Shown piece by piece: positions 49,675-58,589 of a stretch of 64,000 nt of DNA. Numbering within the stretch: the first letter of the stretch is position 1; every line of letters begins with the position of its first letter. The position numbers and the translations under genes are program-made. The notes under the pieces were generated by a model that did not search any database, had not been told where the DNA came from, and worked only from the letters and a program-made list of their open reading frames with translations. This stretch comes from CALJDF01 sp038121105 (GTDB lineage Bacteria; Pseudomonadota; Alphaproteobacteria; SHVP01), in assembly GCA_038121105.1 (NCBI GenBank), contig JAYONB010000005.1, forward strand, positions 186,001 through 250,000, written 5' to 3'.

Positions 49675-51615
49675 GTGAACAATCTCGGACGAAATCTAGC
49701 CCTGTGGGCGATCATCGCGTTGCTCATTGTCGCGCTGTTCCAATTGATGAATAGCGGCAGTACCTCCCGCAACGACCAACCCGATGTCGCCTTCTCGCAG
49801 TTCATTGCCGAGGTCGAAGCGGGCGACGTTCGTGAGGTCAATATCAAGGGGCACGAGATTGTCGGGACGCGGCATGACGGGACGCGGTTCAAATCGTTTG
49901 CGCCGGATGATCCCGACCTGGTGCGACGACTGACGGATCGTGGCGTCGTTATCCATGCCGAGCCGGCGACAAAAGACACACCGCTCCTCGTCCAACTCCT
50001 TATTTCGTGGGTCCCGTTCATTCTTCTCATCGGCGTGTGGATTTTCTTCATGCGGCAGATGCAGTCCGGCGGCGGCAAGGCGATGGGCTTCGGCAAATCG
50101 CGCGCCCGTTTGCTTACCGAACGACACGGGCGTGTCACGTTCGAAGATGTGGCGGGGATCGACGAAGCGAAAGAAGAACTCGAGGAAATCGTCGAGTTTC
50201 TGAAGGATCCGCAGAAATTTCAGCGGCTTGGCGGCAAAATTCCCAAGGGCGCATTGCTTGTCGGGCCGCCCGGCACCGGTAAGACGTTGTTGGCGCGCGC
50301 CATTGCCGGCGAAGCCAACGTGCCGTTCTTCACCATTTCAGGTTCCGATTTCGTCGAGATGTTCGTCGGCGTCGGCGCCAGCCGTGTACGCGACATGTTC
50401 GAGCAGGCCAAGAAAAACGCGCCTTGCATCATCTTCATCGACGAAATCGATGCCGTCGGTCGCCATCGCGGTGCAGGGCTCGGCGGCGGGAACGACGAAC
50501 GCGAGCAAACGCTCAACCAACTTCTCGTCGAAATGGACGGTTTCGAAACCAACGACGGCGTCATTCTCATCGCGGCGACGAACCGGCCGGACGTGTTGGA
50601 TCCGGCGTTGCTTCGCCCAGGCCGTTTCGACCGTCAGGTCGTCGTGCCGAACCCGGATATCTTGGGCCGCGAAAAGATTCTCAAAGTGCACATGAAAAAG
50701 GTCCCGCTGGGACCGGACGTGGTGGCCCGGACCATCGCGCGCGGCACCCCGGGTTTCTCCGGTGCCGATCTGGCCAATCTTGTCAACGAAGCCGCGCTTT
50801 TGGCCGCCCGTAAGGGGCGGCGCGTCGTCACCATGCAAGAATTCGAGGACGCCAAAGATAAGGTCATGATGGGCGCCGAACGCCGCTCGATGGTCATGAG
50901 CGACGACGAAAAGAAGCTAACCGCGTATCACGAAGCCGGTCATGCTTTGGTTGGCGTGAACTGCCCCGCGTCCGATCCGATCCACAAAGCGACGATCATC
51001 CCGCGCGGGCGCGCGCTCGGTCTCGTGCAGCGTTTGCCCGAACAGGACAAATACTCGCAGTCCAGGGAATATCTCGATGATGCGCTGGCGATCGCCTTTG
51101 GTGGTCGTCTAGCAGAAGAACTGATCTTCGGTGCCGATAAAGTCACCACCGGCGCCTCCAGCGATATCCAGCAGGCCACGGCGTTGGCCCGTCGAATGGT
51201 AACCGAGTGGGGAATGAGCGATCGCCTAGGCCCGCTTCGCTACATGGATAACGAAGAAGAGGTCTTCCTCGGCCATTCCGTCACCCAGCGGAAAAACGTT
51301 TCCGAGGCGACGGCGCAAATCATCGATGAAGAAATTCGGCGGATCGTCGACACCGCGAACGAACGGGCGCGCAAAATCCTGACCGACAATCTCGACGGTT
51401 TACACACGCTCGCGAACGGCCTGCTCGAATACGAGACTCTGACCGGCGACGAGATCGCCGCCCTATTGCGTGGCGAGACGATTACGCGTGTCGATCCCGA
51501 AGAGTCTAGTGACCAGGGCGGTGGCGCGAGTAGCTCGCCGATTCCCACGACCGGCACTAAAGACCGCGGACGCGACAACCCCGGATTTGATCCGGCACCG
51601 CAACCGGAATCGTGA
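49675..51615 (+). CDS. ftsH: ATP-dependent zinc metalloprotease FtsH
   Basis: FtsH degrades misfolded membrane proteins and regulatory proteins such as RpoH and LpxC at the inner membrane. The 646 aa product has transmembrane helices at about 9-25 and 105-125, Walker A GPPGTGKT at 197-204, Walker B FIDEIDAVGRHRGAG near 255-270 and the zinc motif HEAGH at 419-423. The C-terminal 45 residues are a hydrophilic tail. The start is GTG at 49675 with AGGGA upstream. rpoH, a typical client, is in this window. Confidence 0.97.
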   Translation: MNNLGRNLALWAIIALLIVALFQLMNSGSTSRNDQPDVAFSQFIAEVEAGDVREVNIKGHEIVGTRHDGTRFKSFAPDDPDLVRRLTDRGVVIHAEPATKDTPLLVQLLISWVPFILLIGVWIFFMRQMQSGGGKAMGFGKSRARLLTERHGRVTFEDVAGIDEAKEELEEIVEFLKDPQKFQRLGGKIPKGALLVGPPGTGKTLLARAIAGEANVPFFTISGSDFVEMFVGVGASRVRDMFEQAKKNAPCIIFIDEIDAVGRHRGAGLGGGNDEREQTLNQLLVEMDGFETNDGVILIAATNRPDVLDPALLRPGRFDRQVVVPNPDILGREKILKVHMKKVPLGPDVVARTIARGTPGFSGADLANLVNEAALLAARKGRRVVTMQEFEDAKDKVMMGAERRSMVMSDDEKKLTAYHEAGHALVGVNCPASDPIHKATIIPRGRALGLVQRLPEQDKYSQSREYLDDALAIAFGGRLAEELIFGADKVTTGASSDIQQATALARRMVTEWGMSDRLGPLRYMDNEEEVFLGHSVTQRKNVSEATAQIIDEEIRRIVDTANERARKILTDNLDGLHTLANGLLEYETLTGDEIAALLRGETITRVDPEESSDQGGGASSSPIPTTGTKDRGRDNPGFDPAPQPES

Positions 51616-51643
51616 CCGACGGATCACCGTCCGACCTGAATCA

Positions 51644-51666
51644 CCCCGCGCTTGCGCGGGGTTTTT
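51644..51666 (+). terminator. Rho-independent terminator of ftsH
   Basis: CCCCGCG (51644-51650) pairs with CGCGGGG (51655-51661) over a CTTG loop and runs into five T. It begins 28 bases after the ftsH stop. It lies inside the region that would be coding if folP started at the GTG overlapping ftsH, which argues for the ATG at 51681 instead. Confidence 0.88.
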
Positions 51667-51680
51667 CGTCGCCCGACACG

Positions 51681-52739
51681 ATGCGTCTTGTTCCCGAAGG
51701 CTTTCTCGGTGGGTCTTCCGCCGGTCCCGAGGTCGAGGCCGGAACGGCGCTCTGGCTGGCCGGTGGACCGCTGGCGTTCAGTCGCGTTCGGCTGTTGTTG
51801 CGCGCCGAGGTCGGTGCCGTAGCTGAAGTTGGGTTTAAGTTGGATGAATTGCGTTCCTGGGCCGACCGAACCAACAGCGTCACGACCCTCGATGTTGCGT
51901 TGGCCCGGCTAACCGACCCCCGCCCCGACATCCTGAGCGCCGGCCATGCCCGGCCCAAAATCGTCGGCGTGCTCAACGTGACTCCGGATAGTTTTTCCGA
52001 CGGCGGTCAGTTCGAAAACGTCGAGGCCGCGATAAGCCATGGCATGGGCATGATCGACGACGGCGCCGACATGATCGACATCGGCGGTGAATCGACCCGA
52101 CCCGGGGCCGACCCGGTGTCGCCCGAACATCAGTGCCGCCGAATCATACCCGTCATCGAGGCGCTTGCCGGGCGGATTCCGATATCGGTGGATACCCGCA
52201 GCGCGCAGGTCATGCGGTCGGCGGTCGCCGCCGGGGCATCCGTCGTCAACGATGTCTCCGCGTTGTCGGCCGACCCCGAGGCGCTCGAGGCGGTCGCCGA
52301 TCTCGGTTGTCCGGTGATCCTGATGCACAGCCTGCGGGCGCCCAAGACCATGCAAGTGGCACCCCGCTATCGCGATGTGCGGCTCGATATCGCCGACTAT
52401 CTCGACAAGCGGCTCGCTGCCTGCGCTGCCCAGGGCATTTCGCGAGATCGGATAGTCGTCGATCCGGGGATCGGCTTCGGCCAAAACGACACGCACATCG
52501 CGCTTCTCCTCCGCGATCTGGCGGTTCTCCACGGCCTGGGTTGCGCGGTGATGCTCGGCGCGTCGCGCAAAAGCTTTATTGGCCGGATCGACCGAGAAGG
52601 GCCGGCGTCCGCGCGTCTTGGTGGATCGGTGGCGGCAGCAACCCTGGGCCTGACACGAGGCGTGCAGTTTCTTCGCGTACATGATGTGGCGCAAACCCGG
52701 CAAGCGGTCGCGGTTTGGAGGCACATCGAAGGGCGCTGA
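51681..52739 (+). CDS. folP: Dihydropteroate synthase
   Basis: DHPS condenses p-aminobenzoate with dihydropterin pyrophosphate in folate synthesis. The 352 aa product has the TIM-barrel domain from about residue 93: GVLNVTPDSFSDGG, IDIGGESTRPGA, VNDVSAL and LGASRKSFIG are all intact. About 90 residues precede it, so the protein is longer than the usual 270-280 aa; this N-terminal part has no recognised motif. The frame is open to GTG 51612, overlapping the ftsH stop, but the ftsH terminator lies in between, so ATG 51681 is preferred. Confidence 0.92.
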   Translation: MRLVPEGFLGGSSAGPEVEAGTALWLAGGPLAFSRVRLLLRAEVGAVAEVGFKLDELRSWADRTNSVTTLDVALARLTDPRPDILSAGHARPKIVGVLNVTPDSFSDGGQFENVEAAISHGMGMIDDGADMIDIGGESTRPGADPVSPEHQCRRIIPVIEALAGRIPISVDTRSAQVMRSAVAAGASVVNDVSALSADPEALEAVADLGCPVILMHSLRAPKTMQVAPRYRDVRLDIADYLDKRLAACAAQGISRDRIVVDPGIGFGQNDTHIALLLRDLAVLHGLGCAVMLGASRKSFIGRIDREGPASARLGGSVAAATLGLTRGVQFLRVHDVAQTRQAVAVWRHIEGR

Positions 52740-52828
52740 AACACTTCGCAGCAAGTATTGACGGCGTCAGACGAGACTTCGTCGCCGAGATGTGATTCCA
52801 TGCATCCATCATTCGCGGCGAAGGCACT

Positions 52829-54169
52829 ATGACGCGCAAATATTTCGGGACCGACGGCATCCGCGGGACCGCCAACCAGGAACCGATGACGGCCGAAACG
52901 GCTCTCAAGCTGGGGATGGCCGCCGGACGCGAGTTCTATCGGGGCGATCACCGGCACCGCGTCCTGATCGGCAAGGACACGCGGTTGTCGGGGTATATGC
53001 TCGAACCGGCGCTCACCGCGGGCTTTACCTCGGTCGGTATGGACGTGATTTTGGTTGGCCCTATGCCGACGCCGGCTGTGGCCATGTTGACGCGGAGTTT
53101 GCGCGCCGACCTTGGTGTCATGCTGTCGGCCTCGCACAATCCCTTTCAAGACAACGGAATCAAGCTGTTCGGGCCGGACGGTTTCAAGCTCTCCGACGCC
53201 GACGAGATACGCATCGAAAAGCGTTTCGAGTCCGGACCCGAACTGGCCCAGGCCGCCCAACTCGGTCGCGCGCAACGACTTGAAGATGCCGGCGGTCGCT
53301 ATGTCGAATTCATCAAGAGCACCTATTCGAGCGAGCGCACGCTGGACGACCTCAAGGTCGTCATCGATTGCGCCAACGGCGCGGCCTACAAAGTCGCCCC
53401 GACGGTCCTTTGGGAACTGGGCGCCGAGGTGATCCCCATTGGGGTAAACCCCGACGGCACCAACATCAACGAAGGGTGCGGCTCGACCAATCCTGCGGCG
53501 CTTTGCGAACAGGTCGTCGCGCACGGCGCCGATATCGGGATTGCGCTCGACGGCGATGCCGACCGGCTCGTCATCGCCGACGAAGCGGGCCAGGTTCTGG
53601 ATGGCGATCAGGTCATGGCGATGATTGCCCAGCGCTGGCACAAAACCGGTCGGCTGCGCGGCGATGCGCTCGTTGCCACGGTCATGTCCAACCTCGGGCT
53701 CGAAATATTCCTGCGCGAACGTGGTCTAGCACTCCATCGCGTCCAAGTGGGCGATCGATATGTCTTGGAACATATGCGAGCAAACGGGCTCAACCTTGGC
53801 GGCGAGCAATCCGGGCACATCATCATTTCCGATCACGCGACCACGGGTGACGGCCTTCTGGCGGCGCTGCAGGTTCTTGCTCTCGTCGCGGACGAGGCGC
53901 GTCCGGTCAGCGAAGTCGGCCGCCTTTTCGAGCCCGTACCTCAGTTGCTGAAGAACGTCCGCGTCCAGGGCGATGTGCCGCTGGAGTGTGACGACGTGCA
54001 ACGTGCGATCGCCGACGCCGAACAGCGCTTGGGCGACAAGGGGCGTGTTCTGGTGCGAAAATCCGGGACCGAGCCGCTGGTTCGGGTGATGGCGGAAGGC
54101 TTCGACTCGGCGCTCGTCACCCAAGTCGTCGACGATCTGAGCGCCGCGGTCGAACAAGCCGCTCCATAG
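52829..54169 (+). CDS. glmM: Phosphoglucosamine mutase
   Basis: GlmM converts glucosamine 6-phosphate to glucosamine 1-phosphate for UDP-GlcNAc, peptidoglycan and lipopolysaccharide. The 446 aa product opens MTRKYFGTDGIRG, has the phosphorylated Ser102 in SASHNPFQDNG, the metal loop DGDADR near 242-247, the sugar-binding GEQSGH near 328 and the phosphate-binding RKSGTEPLVRVM near 412. It begins 89 bases after folP. The order ftsH, folP, glmM is common in proteobacteria. Confidence 0.97.
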   Translation: MTRKYFGTDGIRGTANQEPMTAETALKLGMAAGREFYRGDHRHRVLIGKDTRLSGYMLEPALTAGFTSVGMDVILVGPMPTPAVAMLTRSLRADLGVMLSASHNPFQDNGIKLFGPDGFKLSDADEIRIEKRFESGPELAQAAQLGRAQRLEDAGGRYVEFIKSTYSSERTLDDLKVVIDCANGAAYKVAPTVLWELGAEVIPIGVNPDGTNINEGCGSTNPAALCEQVVAHGADIGIALDGDADRLVIADEAGQVLDGDQVMAMIAQRWHKTGRLRGDALVATVMSNLGLEIFLRERGLALHRVQVGDRYVLEHMRANGLNLGGEQSGHIIISDHATTGDGLLAALQVLALVADEARPVSEVGRLFEPVPQLLKNVRVQGDVPLECDDVQRAIADAEQRLGDKGRVLVRKSGTEPLVRVMAEGFDSALVTQVVDDLSAAVEQAAP

Positions 54170-54182
54170 GTCTCGCAGAATC

Positions 54183-54980
54183 ATGAGAGGGCGGGTACTT
54201 GTTGTCGCCGGATCGGATTCCGGGGGCGGGGCCGGCATTCAAGCCGATATCAAGACGATCACGGCGCTCGACGCCTATGCGATGACGGCGATTACGGCGC
54301 TCACCGCCCAGGACACCAATGGCGTCTCCGGGATCCATGACGTCCCGCCGAGTTTCGTCGCTCAACAGATAGACATTGTGCTGGCTGATCTCGGCGCCGA
54401 CGCCATAAAAACCGGGATGCTTCATACGCCTGACGTGATCGGGTCCGTCGTCGACGCCTTTGCTGCGGCCAAGACCAAGGCCCCTCTGGTTGTGGATCCG
54501 GTCATGATGGCCAAAAGCGGTGATTCGTTGATCTCGACTGCGGCGACCGCCACGCTCACCGAGCGTCTGATCCCGATCGCGACGGTGCTCACGCCGAACT
54601 TGCCGGAGGCGTCGATCTTGGTCGGGCGGCCCATTACGTCGATCTCTGACATGACGGCTGCGCGCGACGACCTCCTGGCGCTGGGGGCCAAGTACGTCTT
54701 GCTGAAGGGCGGGCATCTGACCGGCGATCGGGTGCGCGATCTGTTATTCGGCCCGGGTGAAACCCAGGTGTTCGAGTCGCCCCGAATCGACTCCAAACAC
54801 ACCCACGGCACCGGGTGCACGCTCGCCTCTGCCGTTGCGGCGGGTTTGGCGCAAGGGCTCGCGGTCGACGCATCGATTACCCGCGCGCGAAATTACGTGA
54901 TGGCGGCTATCCGCACGGCGCCGGGCTACGGCGCGGGCCATGGTCCGATGAACCACAGCCACACCGTATCCGGCGTTTAG
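54183..54980 (+). CDS. thiD: Hydroxymethylpyrimidine/phosphomethylpyrimidine kinase
   Basis: ThiD phosphorylates HMP twice to give HMP-PP, the partner of the thiazole unit in the ThiE reaction. The 265 aa ribokinase-fold product starts VLVVAGSDSGGGAGIQAD and has the catalytic HGTGCTLASAVAAGLA near 205-220 and VVDPVMMAKSGD. It is 13 bases after glmM, so in the same transcript. thiE is far away at 31873, so the thiamine genes are scattered. Confidence 0.95.
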   Translation: MRGRVLVVAGSDSGGGAGIQADIKTITALDAYAMTAITALTAQDTNGVSGIHDVPPSFVAQQIDIVLADLGADAIKTGMLHTPDVIGSVVDAFAAAKTKAPLVVDPVMMAKSGDSLISTAATATLTERLIPIATVLTPNLPEASILVGRPITSISDMTAARDDLLALGAKYVLLKGGHLTGDRVRDLLFGPGETQVFESPRIDSKHTHGTGCTLASAVAAGLAQGLAVDASITRARNYVMAAIRTAPGYGAGHGPMNHSHTVSGV

Positions 54981-54986
54981 CGGCGA

Positions 54987-55598
54987 CTAGCTGATGTCTT
55001 GCTCGCCCGGAATGTGACCGAAGGCCGACGCGGGCACGAATTCAAACGACCCGGCTCCTGGCGGCTGCCAGTAGAGCTCCAGCGTAGAGGTGGTCTTTTT
55101 CTCGTAGTAGATCACGCGGATCGGGTGCCAGCCTGCTTTGTCCGCCACGACCTCAAGGTTGGGCGAAAACAGATCGGGGGTCACGAAGGGCGAATCGTAG
55201 ATCATGGTATCGCCGATCCACAAACGCACCCCGTCGTTGTGCTGCACCGAGAACATGTACGTTCCCGGTTGATCGATCTTGATATAGCCCTGGATGAACG
55301 CACCGACGAGATCGTCGTTCTTGTTCGTCAAGACCGGGCCCGCGCCCACGTTGTAGTTGAGCATCGGTAGCGGGTCGCCCGGGATCTTCTTCATCCACGT
55401 TGCGGCATTGATCACTTCGTCGATGTGGTTAAACCGATCTTGGACGTAATAAACGCTCAGTCCGGGCTTGATCGCCCCGTCGGCGGGCTGGGGGCTGGCT
55501 GCCATGATGGCTTCGGCAGCATGACCGGCCGGCGCATAGATAACGCCGACCAGCGCCGTCGCCGCGATAGCCGCGGCAAGGGATAGTGAACGCAGCAT
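54987..55598 (-). CDS. Exported PA14-domain protein
   Basis: This 203 aa protein has a signal peptide (SLAAAIAATALVGVIYAPAG, cleavage after HAA near 28) and then essentially one PA14-like domain: GLSVYYVQDRFNHIDEV, GYIKIDQPGTYMFSVQHNDG, VRLWIGDTMIYDSP and a C-terminal STLELYWQPPG. PA14 domains are beta-barrels that often bind carbohydrate and usually occur as inserts in larger enzymes or adhesins; here it stands alone. ATG 55598 has AGGAGGA upstream, ruling out the long antisense extension. It converges with thiD. Role unknown. Confidence 0.82.
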   Translation of the reverse strand: MLRSLSLAAAIAATALVGVIYAPAGHAAEAIMAASPQPADGAIKPGLSVYYVQDRFNHIDEVINAATWMKKIPGDPLPMLNYNVGAGPVLTNKNDDLVGAFIQGYIKIDQPGTYMFSVQHNDGVRLWIGDTMIYDSPFVTPDLFSPNLEVVADKAGWHPIRVIYYEKKTTSTLELYWQPPGAGSFEFVPASAFGHIPGEQDIS

Positions 55599-55699
55599 GA
55601 CCAAATTCCTCCTCAAACTCGTCTGGAGATGATTCCACTGAGGTCCCTCGAAGACAACCACGATTCTGTGGCTAATTCGCGGCAGCGCGTTGACATTCC

Positions 55700-55772
55700 C
55701 GTGCCAGGCCCATATATCCGCGGCGGGCCACGACCCCCCAACGGGTTGCGCTATTCTGGAAGGAATAGAGAC
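55700..55772 (+). promoter_or_regulatory. Putative serC-motif leader RNA
   Basis: Upstream of serC the sequence CGACCC (55731-55736) pairs with GGGTTG (55743-55748) over a CCCAAC loop, and GCG (55720-55722) with CGC (55749-55751) can form a lower stem around a bulge containing GGGCCA. A conserved structured serC leader upstream of serC-serA operons is known in alphaproteobacteria; position and context fit. I matched it by structure and place, not by alignment. The ribosome-binding site GGAAGGA is 15 bases downstream. Confidence 0.5.
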
Positions 55773-56939
55773 ATGACGACACCTCAGCGCCCCGCGCGCC
55801 GCCCGGCGAATCCGCTTTTTTCTTCCGGGCCCTGTACCAAGAGACCTGGTTGGTCGGTCGACGTCCTTAACGAGGCGTGCCTCGGTCGATCCCACCGATC
55901 CAAGGTCGGCAAAGCCCGTCTCAAAGCGGTTCTCGACCACTCCCGCACCTTGCTCGGCTTGCCCGAGGATTATCGCATCGCCATCGTCCCAGCGTCTGAT
56001 ACCGGCGCGGTCGAAATGGCGCTCTGGTCGCTGTTGGGCCCCCGTGAGGTCGACGTGCTGACCTGGGAAAGCTTCGGCCAGGGCTGGGTCACCGACATCA
56101 CCAAACAGCTCAAACTCGACGGCGTGCGTACCCTGAAGGCCGATTATGGTGCGTTGCCGGACCTTGGCGCCGTCGACTTCTCGCGCGATGTCGTCTTTAC
56201 GTGGAACGGCACGACCTCCGGGGTCTGCGTCCCCGATGGCGACTGGATTGCCGACGATCGTGAGGGGTTGACGATTTGCGATGCCACCTCCGCGGTGTTC
56301 GCGTTCGACCTGCCATGGGACAAACTCGATGTCATCACCTACTCGTGGCAAAAGGTCCTTGGCGGCGAAGCGGCGCACGGCATGTTAATCCTGTCGCCTC
56401 GCGCCGTGGCACGGCTTGAAAGCCACCAACCTTCTTGGCCGATGCCCAAGATCTTTCGCATGACCAAAGGCGGCAAGCTCGACGAAGCGTTGTTCGCCGG
56501 CGCGACGATCAACACGCCCTCTATGCTCTGCGTCGAAGACGCGTTGGACGCATTGCAATGGGTGGCCTCGATCGGCGGATTGGCCGAGATGGTGGCGCGC
56601 GCGCGGCGCAACCTGGGTGTGCTGGACTCCTGGGTCGCGGCAACGCCTTGGGTCGATTTCCTTGCCGAAGATGCGGCCACCCGGTCCCCCACCTCGGTGT
56701 GCCTCAAGATTGTCGATCCGTGGTTTACCGGGCTCGATGCCGACGCCCAGGCCGCGGCGGCCAAGAAGATTGGCGCGGCGCTTGAGGCCGAAGGCGTGGG
56801 GCTCGATGTCGACGCCTATCGGGACGCCCCGCCGGGTCTGCGCATTTGGTGCGGGGGCACCGTTGAAGAGTCCGACCTCGAGTCGCTGACCCCTTGGCTC
56901 GATTGGGCCTTCGAAACCGTAAAATCGTCAGACGCTTAG
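55773..56939 (+). CDS. serC: Phosphoserine aminotransferase
   Basis: SerC transaminates 3-phosphohydroxypyruvate to phosphoserine with PLP and glutamate. The 388 aa product is the alphaproteobacterial type: it begins with NPLFSSGPCTKRPGW and GRSHRSKVGKARL, and the PLP-binding Lys194 lies in SWQKVLGGEAAHG. The ATG at 55773 follows GGAAGGAATAGAGAC. It is 20 bases upstream of serA, forming the serine synthesis operon behind a structured leader. Confidence 0.95.
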   Translation: MTTPQRPARRPANPLFSSGPCTKRPGWSVDVLNEACLGRSHRSKVGKARLKAVLDHSRTLLGLPEDYRIAIVPASDTGAVEMALWSLLGPREVDVLTWESFGQGWVTDITKQLKLDGVRTLKADYGALPDLGAVDFSRDVVFTWNGTTSGVCVPDGDWIADDREGLTICDATSAVFAFDLPWDKLDVITYSWQKVLGGEAAHGMLILSPRAVARLESHQPSWPMPKIFRMTKGGKLDEALFAGATINTPSMLCVEDALDALQWVASIGGLAEMVARARRNLGVLDSWVAATPWVDFLAEDAATRSPTSVCLKIVDPWFTGLDADAQAAAAKKIGAALEAEGVGLDVDAYRDAPPGLRIWCGGTVEESDLESLTPWLDWAFETVKSSDA

Positions 56940-56959
56940 CCCGCGGGAGAACGCGACCC

Positions 56960-58540
56960 ATGCCCAAAGTATTGATCTCCGACAAACTCAGCGCCGAGGC
57001 GGCGCGCATCTTCAAAGAACGTGGGGTCGAGGTGGACGAGAAAGTCGGCATGACGCCCGACGAGCTCATCGCCTGTATCGGCGAATACGACGGCCTCGCG
57101 GTGAGATCCTCCTCCAAAGTGACCGAGAAGGTCTTGGCGGCGGCGACGCAGCTCAAGGTCATCGGGCGCGCCGGGATCGGCGTCGACAATATTGATGTCC
57201 CGGCGGCAACGGGACGGGGTGTCATCGTGATGAACACCCCTTTCGGTAACTCCATCACAACGGCTGAACATGCGATCGCCATGATGTTCTCGTTGGCGCG
57301 CCAAATCCCCGCAGCCGACGCCTCGACCCAAGCCGGCAAGTGGGAGAAGTCCCGTTTCATGGGTGTCGAGGTCTACGGCAAGACGCTCGGTCTCATCGGC
57401 TGCGGCAACATCGGTTCGATCGTCGCGGATCGCGCATTGGGACTGAAGATGAAGGTCGTGGCTTACGATCCGTATCTTTCGCCGGAACGGGCCGAAGATA
57501 TCGGTGTCGAGAAGGTCGAACTTGACGATCTGTTCGCGCGCGCCAACTTCATTACCCTCCACACCCCGCTCACGGAGGCGACCCACAATATCATCGACAA
57601 AGACGCGATGGCCAAAATGCGGGACGGCGTGCGGATCATTAACTGCGCGCGCGGCGGTTTGGTGGTCGAAGAAGATCTCAAGGCCGCCCTCGAATCGGGC
57701 AAGGTTGCCGGCGCTGCCATGGATGTCTTCAGCGAAGAGCCGGCGAAGGACAACATCCTATTCGGTGTGGACGGAATCATCGCGACACCCCATCTCGGCG
57801 CCTCCACCAACGAAGCACAGGAAAACGTCGCGATCCAAGTGGCCGAGCAAATGGCCGACTATCTTACGGTCGGGGCGGTTACCAATGCGCTCAACATGCC
57901 GTCGATTAGTGCCGAGGACGCGCCCAAACTCCGGCCTTACCTCAAATTGGCGCAGCAGGTCGGCAGCTTTTTGGGTCAACTTGTCGACTCAGGGATGAAG
58001 CGTGTACGGATCGACTACGAAGGCCAGGTCGCCCAACTCAACACGAAGCCCTTAACCGCAGTGGTCCTCGAGGGTTTGCTGCAGCCGCTAATGGACAGCG
58101 TGAACATGGTGAACGCGCCGGTCATCGCGCGCGAGCGCGATATCGACGTCACCGAGGCGACCAACGAGCGCAGCGCCGAATATCATTCGTTGATCCGTCT
58201 CACCGTCGAAGGGGACGGCAACGACAAGGTTGTTGCCGGCACGTTGTTCGCCGACACCAATCCGCGGATCGTCCATGTCAACGGCATCGACATTGAGGCC
58301 GAACTCGCACCCAACACCCTGTTCGTCACGAACGACGATCTGCCGGGCTTCATCGGCCGGCTGGGCATGGAATTGGGGGAATCTGGCGTCAACATCGCGA
58401 CGTTCCATCTCGGGCGAAAAGCCGCCGGCGGCGAAGCGATGTCGATGATCGCCACCGATGAACCGGTCAGCGATGAGGTATTGAAGAAGATCCTCGCGCT
58501 GCCGCTCGTGAACGCAGCTAAATCGCTGCGATTCGACTAA
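56960..58540 (+). CDS. serA: D-3-phosphoglycerate dehydrogenase
   Basis: SerA oxidises 3-phosphoglycerate, the first step of serine synthesis. The 526 aa product has the NAD motif GCGNIG at 147-152, the catalytic region NCARGGLVVEEDL with Arg and downstream Glu, and TPHLGAST with His. A long C-terminal part includes an intervening domain at about 315-450 and an ACT domain at about 455-526, so serine feedback is possible. ATG 56960 with GGGAGA upstream is chosen over an in-frame start within serC. Confidence 0.96.
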   Translation: MPKVLISDKLSAEAARIFKERGVEVDEKVGMTPDELIACIGEYDGLAVRSSSKVTEKVLAAATQLKVIGRAGIGVDNIDVPAATGRGVIVMNTPFGNSITTAEHAIAMMFSLARQIPAADASTQAGKWEKSRFMGVEVYGKTLGLIGCGNIGSIVADRALGLKMKVVAYDPYLSPERAEDIGVEKVELDDLFARANFITLHTPLTEATHNIIDKDAMAKMRDGVRIINCARGGLVVEEDLKAALESGKVAGAAMDVFSEEPAKDNILFGVDGIIATPHLGASTNEAQENVAIQVAEQMADYLTVGAVTNALNMPSISAEDAPKLRPYLKLAQQVGSFLGQLVDSGMKRVRIDYEGQVAQLNTKPLTAVVLEGLLQPLMDSVNMVNAPVIARERDIDVTEATNERSAEYHSLIRLTVEGDGNDKVVAGTLFADTNPRIVHVNGIDIEAELAPNTLFVTNDDLPGFIGRLGMELGESGVNIATFHLGRKAAGGEAMSMIATDEPVSDEVLKKILALPLVNAAKSLRFD

Positions 58541-58589
58541 ACCGACAGCCCGGACAAACGGTCGGGCACCGAGTAGAATTCAGCCCGAC

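Noticed and set aside
55599..56378. Upstream extension of the PA14 gene by 260 codons
   Set aside because: It would run antisense through serC and its leader. The ATG at 55598 has a strong AGGAGGA site and begins a proper signal peptide.
58549..58567. GCCCG/CGGGC inverted repeat after serA as a terminator
   Set aside because: The stem is only 5 bases and no T run follows, so it lacks the features of an intrinsic terminator.
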